Source of the DNA: Thermothielavioides terrestris NRRL 8126
Lineage: Eukaryota > Ascomycota > Sordariomycetes > Sordariales > Chaetomiaceae
Direction: 5' to 3'
DNA length: 64,000 nucleotides
Assembly (NCBI RefSeq): GCF_000226115.1
Contig: NC_016458.1
Span: forward strand, 8,785,501 to 8,849,500
Part shown: positions 21,690-32,280 of the stretch, piece after piece
Layout: each line of letters begins with the position of its first letter
How positions within the stretch are numbered: the stretch's first letter is position 1
Notes under the pieces: generated by a model
Told to the model about the DNA's origin: nothing
Databases searched by the model: none
Seen by the model: the letters and a program-made list of their open reading frames with translations, nothing else
Position numbers and translations under genes: made by a program

Positions 21690-23223
21690 TCACATTTGCC
21701 GTTGCTCCGGGACAATACTGCGGAGCCGTCCTTCTTCGATAGCCATGCGGACGTTGCTGATGGCCCTGACCCCCGGTGTTAGACCAACTCGATCAATTTC
21801 ACCAAGGGGTGACAAAACAAGCAGCATAAGCCGACGGGGTTGGTGCTGGGGTCAAGGGGTGTAGTTTCATGTACATACCACTCTTCCATCTTCCTCTCCG
21901 TTTCCACGGTCCAGGTGCCCATGTGTGGGACGAGCAGGATGCGAGGATTCGCAAGTAAACCCGGGTGAATGGACGGCTCGTTCTCGTAGACGTCGAGACC
22001 TGCTGAGCTCACATGGCCTGAGTCAAGCGCCTCAACCAGGGCGGCCTCGTCTATAATCGCTCCTCGTGCCGTGTTGACGATAACGATGCCCTTCTTCATC
22101 TTGGCAAACTCTCTCCTGGAGATGATGTGCCGCGTGCTTTGCTGGTGGTTCATGGTGTCAATGGGGTGGCGATGGAAAAGGGAAGAGAGAGTGTGTGAGA
22201 GACAGAGAGAGAGAGAGGCGTCTTACATTCAGCGGGAGGTTCAAGCTCAAGACGTCGCTTTCAGCCAGCAACTCGTCGAAGCTGACGTATTCTGCCCCGA
22301 GCTCCTCCTCCACACTCTGGTCCAGGCGCGTGCGGTTGTGATATCGGATCTTCATACCGAACGCCAGCGCCTTCTTCGCCATATTGCGTCCAATCCCGCC
22401 CATTCCGAGAATGCCGAGGATCTTGCCCTGCGGATCGTGTCCGAGTGCGGGAGCACTCACTCCACGCCAGTTGCCCTCCCGCAGGGATGCCATACCGACA
22501 GCCAGGTTCCGAATGGCGCCGAGAAGGAGGAAGATGGCGGTATCCGCAGTGGCATCATCGACCGCGGTGGGCGTGTTGGACACGCGGATCCCGTGCGCGG
22601 TACAAGCCTGGATGTCCACCTGGTCATAACCGGCGCCGTTGTGGCAGATGAAGCGGAGCGAGCGCGGCAGTGCCTCGAGAAGCTCGCCGTCAATCTTGCC
22701 AGTCACATTGAAGCTGTCAAACGTGCGGTATGCCGCGATGCAGCCGTCGAAAGCCCCGGAGGCCGCCTCTTCCAGGAAATCGGCCCGGTTGGTTGACCGA
22801 GGCGTCAGGACGTCCGCGATCTCCTCGACAGAGGCCCAAGCTGCATGGGCACTGGTCCATCAAGTCAGTTCTTTGGCACAGGGAAGAGTGTTGATGTGTT
22901 GATGGTTGCCAGAGCCCCTCTTGTGAGGAGACCCGCGGACGGGCTCGCTCGTGGAAGGCATCGGTGACCCGGCCCAGCTCCCCGGATGGCAGAACGAAGG
23001 GAAGTACTGCAAAGTCCCACGCCGTCCTCGCTAACAACCCGCTTCTTCCACCCGAACCCAAGCCCCGATCGATCCTCATCCTTGGTCCTTCCGCGTCTCT
23101 GTTTCCCGCCCCACGTTGCTCGTATTCTGGGGCCACAGCCTGACAGGAGCGGGGAGGCGGCACTTACTGCTCAATGAGGCCCAGTAAGAGCACCTTGGGC
23201 CGCTCTCCGGCGCTGCAAGACAT
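21690..23223 (-). CDS. D-isomer-specific 2-hydroxyacid dehydrogenase (glyoxylate/hydroxypyruvate reductase type)
   Basis: NAD(P)-dependent reductase of 2-oxoacids such as glyoxylate or hydroxypyruvate. Exons 23168-23223, 22227-22851, 21879-22141 and 21690-21765; introns 22852-23167 (316 bp), 22142-22226 (85 bp, with a CT microsatellite) and 21766-21878; 339 aa. The first junction yields IEHAHAAW; the last yields EEWAISNVRMAIEEG. Rossmann motif GMGGIG at residues 168-173. The catalytic triad is complete: Arg253 in NTARG, Glu282 in ENEP, His300 in VPHMGT, with spacing 29 and 47 as in glycerate dehydrogenases. The substrate-loop HNGAGYD is present. Substrate and NADH/NADPH preference cannot be read with certainty; YHNR after the second strand suggests a phosphate-tolerant pocket, which is inference. 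Confidence 0.9.
22196..22218. repeat. (GA)n microsatellite in dehydrogenase intron 2
   Basis: A run of mostly GA dinucleotides on the plus strand, i.e. a pyrimidine tract just after the donor on the coding strand. Length polymorphism is likely. Confidence 0.85.
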
Positions 23224-24374
23224 GGCGAGACCTTTGGGAAATACACAGGTCGAACAGCGGCCAGCCTCCTTGCTGGTTGAAGAGCGAGTGAGATCAAGCA
23301 GCGCGCTGGGGAGCGTCGGCTGGCTGGCCGGCCAGTCTTCACTCCGCACAACTTGCGAGCTAACCAGTTATGCTAGGGCTGCGATTGGGATTCCCCGGCA
23401 GACAGCGGGCGACAGGGGGTTGCAATGGTGAAGGGGTGAAGGGAGTTAGACAGGAGACGTCGGCCGAGGTCACGTCGTGTTCAAGCAGGGAGAGACAACA
23501 AAAAAGGTGGGCTTGTCTGTGGGGATGGATGACGGCCTGCTCAGAACATTCAAGAGGTATATTGCAAGCACTCGGCATGCGGAGTGCGTAACGGCAGGCG
23601 GTCGTGGGGCAGATAACGCTCCACTTCAATCAGTTCCCGGAAAAGCAGAAATTGGAGCACAGTGAATGCAGTAATCCGTAGGGGTGACCCTACTACTGCA
23701 GAAGGGGACGCCGGCGTCGTGAGCTGGCATTGCTACTCCACGTTGGTAGGCCGCCCAGTTGCTGGGTGCTTAGGGCGGTGGGCCGCGGGCGGCGATTGGC
23801 TGTGCCTTCGCCGATCAAGTTGTGGGCGGTATCCGGCACACCGATTCACCGGAGGGCATGGAGGAGGATAAGGCACTGCAACAAGATTCCCTGTCAAACA
23901 CCCCATGGTCGTCGGCTAGGGAGGTTTGCGCTCAGCATGCCACGTCCGTATCCACGGACGAACAAGTCCTTGCTTCCAATTGTTCCTGTATCCCCTCGGC
24001 CCCGGTTGACGGGGCCATCATCTACCCCCGCTTGCCGCCTCTAGATACACGCGCCACGGCGCAGTAACATGACAAGCTCTTCTGTTAAACGCCTTCCAGT
24101 GGATGTAGGTGGGATATCATGAGCAGAAAGCCAACGCCGTACTTTTGTTGAAAATGTGTACCAGACCCCGCCTTGCCTTTTATACCCTGCCTAAACCCGA
24201 TGTACCATGCAAGTCGTGAGTGTTGAAAAAGAAAAGAAAAGGCTCCGAAAAAAGACAACTCCAGACATGCCGCCAAGATCTGTCCCCAGCTCCAGGATTG
24301 TTGAAAGATCTATCGTAAACCGTTCCTTCGCCGCCGACATTCGCGGCGAGGTCGAAGAGACAAGATACACAGGA
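23224..24374. other. Upstream of dehydrogenase and 3' of adenosylhomocysteinase
   Basis: 1.15 kb with no recognisable gene or repeat. Short open frames on both strands show no family resemblance. Confidence 0.45.
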
Positions 24375-25844
24375 TTAGTAGCGGTAGCTGTAGGCCGTCA
24401 GCAGTAGTCCTGCGGAAACAGGCGGGATTTTGAACATACTGGTCGCTCTTGTACGGGCCCTCGACGTCCAGGCCGAGATACTCGGCCTGGACAGGGGTCA
24501 GAGTGGAAAGCTCGGCGTTGACGTGGGCCAGGTGAAGGCGGGCAACCTCCTCGTCCAGGATCTTGGGCAGAACGTAGACCTTCTTCTCGAGCTTGCCGGT
24601 CTTGGCGAACTCCACATACTTCTGAGCAAACGCCTCGTCGTTGTTCTTGTAGAGCATGATCTGCGCAAGCACCTGATTGGTGAAGCTGCACGACATGACA
24701 AAGGAGCTGTGGCCAGTGGCACAGCCGAGGTTGACGAGGCGGCCCTCGGCCAGCAGGATGATGTGACGGCCGTTCTTCATCAGGAAGCGGTCAACTTGAG
24801 GCTTGATGTTCTGGACAGACTGGGCGTTGGCCTTGAGCCACGCGACGTCAATCTCGACATCGAAGTGGCCAATATCTGCGAGGTCGAGTCAGAATGCAAA
24901 ATAATAGGAGCAGGGTGGGATTGGGATTGGTTGATCAACGTACTGCAAACAATGGCGTCGTTGGGCATCGCCTCGAAGTGCCTGGCCACCAGGATATCAC
25001 GGCAGCCGGTGGTGGTGACGAAGATCTGACCGACCTTGCTGGCCTTGTCCATGGTGGTCACCTCGTAGCCAGCCATGGCGGCCTGCAGGGCGTTGATGGG
25101 ATCGATCTCGGTGACCAGCACACGGGCTCCCATACCCCGCAGCGCCATGGCGCAGCCCTTGCCGACATCGCCAAAGCCGGCGACGACGGCGATCTTGCCG
25201 GCAATCATGACGTCCGTGGCACGCTTGATGCCGTCAATCAGCGACTCTCGGCAGCCGTAGAGGTTGTCAAACTTGGACTTGGTGACCGAGTCATTGACAT
25301 TGATGGCGGGCACCAGGAGCTCGCCCTTCTTGAGCATGCGGTACAGGTGGTGGACGCCGGTGGTCGTCTCCTCGGACACGCCGTAGCAGTCCTTGAGCAT
25401 CTCCGGGTACTTGGTGTGCACCAAGTGGGTCAGATCGCCGCCGTCGTCCAGGATGAGGTTGAGCTTCTTGCCGTCCTTGAAGGCGACAAGCTGCTGCTCC
25501 AGGCACCAGTTGTACTCCTCCTCCGTCTCGCCCTTCCAGGCGAAGACCGGGATGCCGGCCGCGGCGATAGCAGCGGCAGCGTGGTCTTGGGTGCTGAAGA
25601 TGTTGCACGACGACCATGTGACCTCGGCGCCGAGCGCAACGAGCGTCTCGATCAGAACCGCCGTCTGGATCGTCATGTGCAGGCAGCCGGCGATGCGGGC
25701 GCCCTTGAGCGGCTGGTCGGCGGCATACTTCTTGCGCGTTGCCATGAGGCCAGGCATCTCATTCTCCGCCAGCTCAATCTCCTTGCGCCCGAAGGCAGCG
25801 AGGGACAGGTCGGCGACCTTGAACTTGTGGGCGGGAGCAGACAT
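24375..25844 (-). CDS. sah1: S-adenosyl-L-homocysteine hydrolase (adenosylhomocysteinase)
   Basis: Splits S-adenosylhomocysteine into adenosine and homocysteine, relieving product inhibition of methyltransferases; cytosolic homotetramer. Exons 24944-25844, 24440-24875 and 24375-24387 (13 nt); introns 24876-24943 (GTACGT...CGCAG) and 24388-24439 (GTATGT...TACAG); 449 aa, the same as the yeast enzyme. Motifs: HMTIQTA at about residue 56, the DDGGDLT substrate loop, [13 protein letters not shown] at about 183, the NAD-binding GFGDVGKG at 223-230, and TTTGCRD. The last exon supplies only the end of His plus Tyr-Arg-Tyr, completing the family's C-terminus KSDHYRY, whose Lys and Tyr reach into the neighbouring subunit's NAD site. 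Reading through that intron would lose this tail. The start [19 protein letters not shown] matches the family. Confidence 0.96.
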
Positions 25845-25960
25845 GCTGGCGTGGAAGAGGAGGTACTGCCTGGGCACGGTTGGGGTCAAAGGGGAGGGGC
25901 AATGGAGAGATCGAGCAGAAGAAGGGGAGAGAGGGGAGAGAGGAGACTGAAAATTATCGG
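25845..25960 (-). promoter_or_regulatory. Pyrimidine-rich 5' leader/core promoter of sah1
   Basis: The coding strand upstream of the ATG is dense in CT runs (CTCTCTCCCCTCTCTCC-like). Long CT tracts before the start codon are common in strongly expressed filamentous-fungal housekeeping genes. No TATA box was assigned. Confidence 0.5.
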
Positions 25961-27008
25961 ACGTGGGCGGGGCCGATGCTTACTTTTTAAACGAGGGGCA
26001 GGAGTTGGCGGGGTGAGGAGGAGGGGCTGCTGGGTTAAAATGTGGGTCCATGCTAGGCTCCGTGGTGGCTGCCAGACGGCAGATCGCCGAGCAAGGCTGC
26101 CACAGCTGTGGCTCAGAAGAAAGTCGGACAGGGCAAGGCACGAAGGGGCTTTTGGCACACTACTCGGCAAACGCATTGCATGCGACGGTCAACTATGTAC
26201 GGATCCGTTCTGTGTATCAATCTCAAAAGAGACGTCGGCTTTGCCCCCATACAGTGTATGTAGTTGAGTCCCAGCCCCTCCGGCAGATCAATCGGCGACC
26301 GCGAACCGGAGACCGAAGTCAGGCTGCGTGGAGCACACAGTCAGAGAGGCACAGCACGGCGAGGGGGGAGAAAAGGGGAACGAAGGGTCGGTGAGAACCA
26401 TCACTACCTACCTATGCATGGGCCAACGAAAACTGCTGGATGATCCGGAGAAGATGTTCAACGAATCCACTCCAGGACTGCCGTGCCCCACCACGGCCCC
26501 TCTGAGCTTGCATCGGCGGTCAAATGGTGTGTCCGCCCTCAAGGGTGCGTGTTTCGGCAATCGGAGCACCTTTGTCAATTGGACTCCGGCACCCCCGAAT
26601 GCACAGGCCCACGGCCTGATTGGCATGCTCAGGTCGCCCGCCAGGGAGCCGGGAGCCATGACGAACACCACGACTTCGAATGACCCTATGGGCGGCGTGG
26701 AAATCAGCTCAGGGCCCCTGACGACACCCGTGTGCGGTTCTTCTCATAACCACTTGCTGCTATCGTCTCAGGGACATGGTTCACAGTCGTGTAGATTTAC
26801 CCGAGTTTCGCCAGTTCCGTTCCATGGTGTACAGAAAGACCCACGCCAACGCACGAAGTGGCATTCATGGCTGGCTTGGAAACCGACGTAAGCTAAGCAA
26901 TAAGCCTATGACCCCGAAACGCCAAACCTCATGCAGTCGAGATAAGCCCACCCGTTAACCGACCAACCTGCACCCCGCCTCTCCGCCACGCACATTGGGG
27001 TAGGCACC
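25961..27008. other. Intergenic between sah1 promoter and eIF3h 3' end
   Basis: About 1 kb with no gene, RNA or repeat recognised. The open frame 26328-26891 (+) has no family resemblance. Confidence 0.45.
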
Positions 27009-28255
27009 TCACTCAGGCAGCAGGTTCCCCCTCACGGCGAACATCTTAGAGGTAATTGTCGCCGTGAAACTGTCCACCTGCTTGCTGTACTGCTCGACTT
27101 GCCGAGCGTTGAGCATGCCCTCAAGCCGGCTGGGCTCCTGCGGCAGTTTGAACAGCCTCTGCCACTCGTCTTCGGGCAGGGGCTGCTGCTTAGCTGCCAA
27201 GCGTGCAGCGTTCTCCGCCTTCCGCTTCGCCTGCCACTGTGAGATCTTGAATTGTTCGCGCGCCAACTGCCGCTGGTAATACTGATGGTTGTTGAGATCG
27301 GCATAGTGGGTCTCGATGCTGTCGAGCAGCAGATCACACGTCTTCTCGAGAAAAGGGTCGATCGAGACGTCCAGAGTGTCGAACGATGGGTGTGCGGGTA
27401 ACTTGACTGGGTCGCGGCGGATGTCGTCGAGAGAAGCCGGGAGAGGAATCTCCGGCGATTCTGGCGGCGCGGAAATTTGGTGGAGGAACGAAGTAAGGAG
27501 GTGCGAGTTGTGGACAATGACGGGAACCTCGACAATGATATCCCTGAAGGACAACTTGGACTTCTGGAGACTGTTCGCGGTGTGTGTCAGTGCCAGGGCG
27601 AGGCAAATAGCGAAAGCTGAAGAGGCAGGGGTGGACCGGAGGGCGGCGCGCGTGGTTTGCGCGTGACTGAGCTGACCTTTCCGTTGTGAACTTCCCCTCC
27701 TTATAGGCCGCCATGAACTCCGCCGACAGCCGAAAGGCACGCAAGCTCAGCGCACCCTGGGAGCTTCTCGCTACGTCGTGGACGAGCGCCACGGTTTTGT
27801 CGTTGTCGCGCTGGTAGTGGTATTGGTTCTCGATGAAGCTGAGGTTGATGAAGTTGCCCATGGTGGCACTCGTGTACCAGCCCACGTTGTTGGCATCGAC
27901 GTTGACCTCCTTCAGGTGCCTGATCATTTCGTTCTGATAGGCGACATTGGCCTTCGCACGCGGTGCTGCCGCCGCGAGGCTCGACGCATCCGTCTGGTGG
28001 CCATCTGCGCTCGAGCCATCGATTGTCGGAAACGGGAAGGCATTTGTGACCTCAAGTACTCCATTGTTATCCATGCCCACAAGTGACCCTGTGGCGGTAG
28101 TAGGGAAGCTCGACGAGCAGTGCTTCACAATCCTCATCACCACCTACCGCCACGGTCAGCATGGCGGGGCAATTGAATCTCCTTTGGGATGGCCAACATA
28201 CGAGCGACTCGACCTGCGCCGATTTAAACGGCGCGTCCTTCTGCGCGTCAACCAT
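27009..28255 (-). CDS. Eukaryotic translation initiation factor 3 subunit h
   Basis: MPN-domain subunit of eIF3, which binds the 40S subunit during initiation. Exons 28202-28255, 27677-28143 and 27009-27570; introns 28144-28201 (GTATGT...GGTAG) and 27571-27676 (GTCAGC...ACAG); 360 aa. The first exon ([18 protein letters not shown]) joins to VVMRIVKHC to form the start of the MPN fold. The core reads [22 protein letters not shown], followed by [14 protein letters not shown]. No JAMM zinc-ligand set (HxH...D) is visible, as expected for this inactive MPN subunit. The C-terminal half has the typical [20 protein letters not shown] and a basic helical [14 protein letters not shown]. Absent from budding yeast but normal in filamentous fungi. 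Confidence 0.93.
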
Positions 28256-29120
28256 GGCTTCGGCTGACTGCGCAGTCTTGTTGAAATATGGTGGTTCGAA
28301 AGTTTTGCCCTGGCTGTGATTCGGGTCCGATCGTTGCGGCTGCTTGCGACTTTTACAGTGCTCTGGAAAACTTGCTTGAGTTTGTGGGCAAGCAGGGCCG
28401 GAAAGTGGCTTGAAAGGCCAGACGCCAGCGGGGGAGCCCTGGATGACCGCCAAAAAAAATTCAAAAGACAGTCAAAATGTGGCTGGTTGGGATGTGTGGC
28501 GTAGCGGGGCTGTGGGGTACGAAACCATGTGCTCTTCACCCTCAGCCCGAACTCAGCATAGCACATCCAACGTGACCCAAATCAGTTGGGGGCAACGGAA
28601 ATGCAAATTCTCCGGAGGTCTTCTGCCACAACTTATCGAGTCAGCCGCTTCATTTCTCTGCCCTATGCACCAATTGTTCGCATTAATGTTGGCAAAGAGA
28701 AGGCATCCGAGAATCTGCCTGGGGAAGGAGGGGAGGGGAACGCATTGACAATCACGAAATCCCAAGCGTGCCGATGATTTGATGCTGAACTGCGACATCC
28801 CACGCTTCCCCCACGTCGAGGCTCATGTGAACGAACTGGGAGGGTAGACTCACTCGATTGCTTTAAATGGACGTCCACCCCGGACGATCGCGTGCTTTTC
28901 AACTTCAACCAGTTTTTTTCCCTCGTCCTTGATCTTGCATTTTGCAGAAACGCCGTTTCAACTTGCCACTGTTTTAGGCACTATCACGCCCGCCTTCTAT
29001 CGATATCGCTAATGCTGCTGCCGCTGCCGCTGCCCGAAAAGCAAACAAAGACCCCTTGTCACAACACACCCCACCGTCGTCCAACCCAAAGGCTACGTCG
29101 ACGGGCAAGTCGCTAATTTC
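28256..29120. other. Upstream of eIF3h and 3' of UPF0643 gene
   Basis: 865 bp. No gene or repeat recognised; open frames on both strands overlap each other without family resemblance. Confidence 0.45.
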
Positions 29121-29865
29121 TCATTCCTCCCAATCGGTGATGGTCCAGCCCTTGACGTCGTCCTCAATCGTCAGTTTGAGACGGTCAATCTTCCAAAAGG
29201 AGTACAGAGACCTTGCTGCCCCCGCGGCCTTCCGGTGAGCTGGACCAATGCCTCCTTTCTTCGCATCTTCCTGGGATCTCCAAATACATGTCGCCAAGTT
29301 CCGGCCTTCGGCGTCGGGTGTTCCAAACCAATACCTGTGACAAGTGTCAGCAGCCTGCGTCTGGCTTCATGGGCGGGAGGGGAGAGGCCGGGTTTTACTT
29401 GAGGAAGCCGCCGCTTGCCGTGGCCTCTGCGTGGGCAGCCTTGTCCAGCGTGCCCAGCTCGGCATACACTGTTGTCGGTGGAATGCGGGAGCGGAACACG
29501 ACCACAAAGAATGCAGTTTTCTTCCACTTATAGTTGAGCTCTCGGGCGAGCGCCTGAAGGGTCTCGATGATCTCGTCCCAGTTGAACGACTCGATGTACG
29601 GTGCGGTGGCATAGTCCTCCCGCAAGCACTTCATCTTCGTCAACGCGAGCGCTAGGAGCCGGTTCTCTCCGTCGAGCGTTTCGAGATCGAGGAGATGCTC
29701 GGGCTCATGGTATGGTGACACAACGAGGTATCTGTTCTGGCCCGCCTGCTGTGCGGGAGCCACAGCCTCGGCCGTGGAGATCACCGCCGACTCCTTTTCA
29801 TCCAGGTACTGGGAGGACTGGGCTTGTGCCTCGACTACAATCACCGGACTTTGCATGGTCGACAT
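29121..29865 (-). CDS. UPF0643 family protein (conserved fungal, function unknown)
   Basis: Exon 1 29399-29865, a 64-bp intron 29335-29398 (GTAAAA...CACAG), exon 2 29121-29334; 226 aa. Family signatures as I remember them: VVSPYHEPEHLLDLETLD, LTKMKCLREDYATAPYIESF, FRSRIPPTTVYAELGTLDKA, AHAEATASGGFLKYWFG spanning the splice, NLATCIWRS, and GIGPAHRKAAGAARSLYSFW. The intron falls inside the most conserved block, and splicing joins AA to G as Lys, restoring the run. No signal peptide or membrane helix. The biochemical role is unknown. It is the last intact gene before the AT-rich block. Confidence 0.88.
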
Positions 29866-31319
29866 GACGGGTATCTAGCCTGCCGTGTGTGAACGGGGCA
29901 ACGGAGGAGCGCGGCCAGCCGAAAGAGAGGAGGAGGGGAGGGGGAGCTGTCGAGCGAATCGGCGCGTTGCTGTTGTCTGCTACGTCCTCTTGGCCTCACC
30001 GGTGGTTTCGCTCGGCGATTCAAGGATGCTTTGGGGGTTCCTGTATGGGACCGGAAGAGTGCCGACGAGGAAACATGTTATAAGTCCGGACTCGCGGAGC
30101 ACTCGAGAGCACAGCAGCGAACGTCGGATCCTGGTGACATGGCGTGAGCGAATCGCGAATCTCACGGGATGCTCTGCAATGCTCCTGGACCCGCCCGACA
30201 ATGTGAAGAAACCGCTTCCTGAGCATGCTGTTTGAACTGTGCGGGATCGCGCCATCGGTTGCAGGGGTGGTGCCATCGCGCAAATCCCGGTCCCCTTGTG
30301 AGATCTGCTGCGGGCGAGGAAAACTGAACCACCTGCGATAGTTCTTCAACCCATCACCATCGAGTCAGCCCCGACGCGATGACGACGGGCGCCGGTCTAC
30401 CGATTTTTCGAAGTCTTCGCCCAAAAAGCATGGATGCCTTGTGTTTCCAGCATTAGGTGGGCTACCCTGATCCCTTAAAACATCGGACATCAAATCCCGT
30501 CAGGGATGGAGCCGGGAAAAGTTGGGCTTTATGACTGGGAAATTCCCTCCCCTCCACCCCCCTTCCGAGGGTTCCTTGCTGTGGTAACGTTCCCCCTTGT
30601 TGGGAGGGCCGTGTTGTTGCTGTGTTGCACCGCTGTTGCACAATTTTCGGACGAGGCGATGTCGGCGCACCGGGATCGGCCCGTTGGCGGGTGGACCGCC
30701 AATGCCAGGTTGCAGGAATCCTCAGCCCCATGCTCCGGCCAACCTTATCTTTACCCTGTGTCTCAACGCTTCCCCTCTCCCTCATGCAAATTTGCGGAGA
30801 TACCAACCGGTTGCGCAACACAAGGGGCGTAATCAGGCGCGTAGCTAGCTGGATATGCCTCTTCCTGAGACCGCCGCAAGGGCGATGCGCGGCGTGCTGT
30901 CCGAGACCGGGGCTTCGTGTCCTTGGCACGGCAGCATCAGGAGCCAGGAGGGCTGCAGCGCGCTGGAAAGTATCCCATCCCTTCCCCAATGTTCCAGCGC
31001 TATCACAAAGCTGCGAGAGACCTAGAAAAGGCCCCAACATCTCCGGGTACCAGCTCATGTATGTAAACAACAGACTAGTTTGTAATCAGATGCCTCAGCG
31101 ATAACTACCATAGCGTGCACTATGAAAGGCGGCCAAAATGGTCATGGCGCCTATCGTCTTGGTTAGAGACAGTTTTATAGACTGGAATATATCCTCTAGG
31201 AGGAGAACGAACATTGATCTCTCCTTCCAAAAGTTACATTGTTATTCTAAGCAGCAGGCGAAAGTGAGCTCGAATGCTTGCAATATATACTTAGTTTGAC
31301 AATTAAACAAAATTAATAG
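29866..31319. other. Last GC-rich intergenic stretch before the AT-rich block
   Basis: 1.45 kb with no convincing gene. Base composition is like the gene arm until about 31,100 and then declines; CpA and TpG become rare after about 31,320. Open frames 30462-31070 (-) and 30622-31104 (+) overlap each other and look incidental. Confidence 0.5.
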
Positions 31320-31879
31320 AGGTTAGCAGCTTGCTCTCGCAGGCTACGCTCGGCTATTTAAATTGCTTTTCTTAGCAGTGCTATAATTACCTACTTTTTC
31401 TATAATCGAGCGCTTACCTTTTTCTATAACGTATAAAAGATTAAACCCACCTATCTACTAAAGTAGTGCAAAACCTTTGCAACTAACCCACCCCGCTACA
31501 CCTAGGACTAGGCGTGCGAGATATCACTAAAAGAAATGTTATCTCCCTCTAGATAGGTAAAGATTCTATATATAAGGTAGTAGGAAAGATGTTTTTTTAA
31601 TAAGTAGATATATAGCTTAAGTATATCTAATAGCAATATAGCAATATATTATACTATAATAAAAACTCAATAGCTCATAGCTATATTATCTAGGTATATA
31701 TCATAGGTGCGATAGTGATGCAACTTTATAGTGTAGTATTAACTTATATAGTTGCGTAAGGAAGGGAAGTGGGAGATAGCTATAGAGCGCAGAGGATATC
31801 TACGCTAGCCTACAACCGTGCACTAGTGTATATCTAGACTAGTGTATATACACTATTTTATCTATATATAGCTAACTAC

Positions 31880-31899
31880 GTTATAGGATATCCTATAAC
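31880..31899. other. Perfect 20-bp palindrome
   Basis: GTTATAGGATATCCTATAAC is exactly self-complementary and stands just downstream (in coding sense) of the SUMO-like fragment. Palindromic LTR or inverted-repeat ends are one explanation; no matching partner copy was found in the window. Confidence 0.6.
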
Positions 31900-31939
31900 A
31901 CTACCCCTCCTTCAAAATAGGCCCCCTTCTCCTAGGGCG

Positions 31940-32280
31940 CTAGCCCTTAAAGGAGAACTTGACTGACAGAAGCGTCTTGCCTTGCCGCTCGTAGAAGGCT
32001 GTTATAAGCTTCTCTAGCTTAGTGCTACGCTTAATTTTGAAGAAGACTTCGTTGTTGTTGTTAGTCACCTTGACGTTTAAATACTTGCTTATAGCCATGG
32101 CTAAAGCTATCTTTAGGCTAGGCTATACTAAGCTACTGTTCTTAGCGTTGCCTACTATATTTTCTAGGCGTTTAGTCTCTTTAGTGATAAGCAATAGGCG
32201 ATAGCAAAGCTAGTAAGTGAGCGCTGTTAAGCGTAAAATCGCTAGTAGCTAAATTGTCTTTGTTTATAAAAAAACTATCG
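31940..32280 (-). pseudogene. RIP-degraded gene fragment with C-terminal SUMO-like domain
   Basis: Reading the minus strand from 32098 to 31943 gives 52 open codons that start MAISKYLNVKVTNNNN, continue EVFFKIKRSTKLEKL, and end AFYERQGKTLLSVKFSFKG before TAG at 31940-31942. This follows the first two thirds of the SUMO/Smt3 fold (compare the yeast segments EIFFKIKKTT and KRQGKEMDSLRF). The last strand and the diglycine end are absent. The same frame continues upstream for about 60 codons (to about 32,280), broken only by TAG or TAA codons of the kind RIP makes from CAG/CAA. The upstream part (LLLITKETKRLENIVGNAKN and a Leu-rich stretch) is not a normal SUMO N-terminus. It may be a SUMO pseudogene, a larger protein with a SUMO-like C-terminus, or a gene captured by a mobile element. 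Confidence 0.75.

Noticed and set aside
29866..31104. Antisense pair of long frames near the boundary
   Set aside because: They overlap on opposite strands and neither resembles a known protein.
32022..32204. 60-codon plus-strand open frame
   Set aside because: It is antisense to the SUMO-like fragment, whose minus-strand frame explains the sequence.
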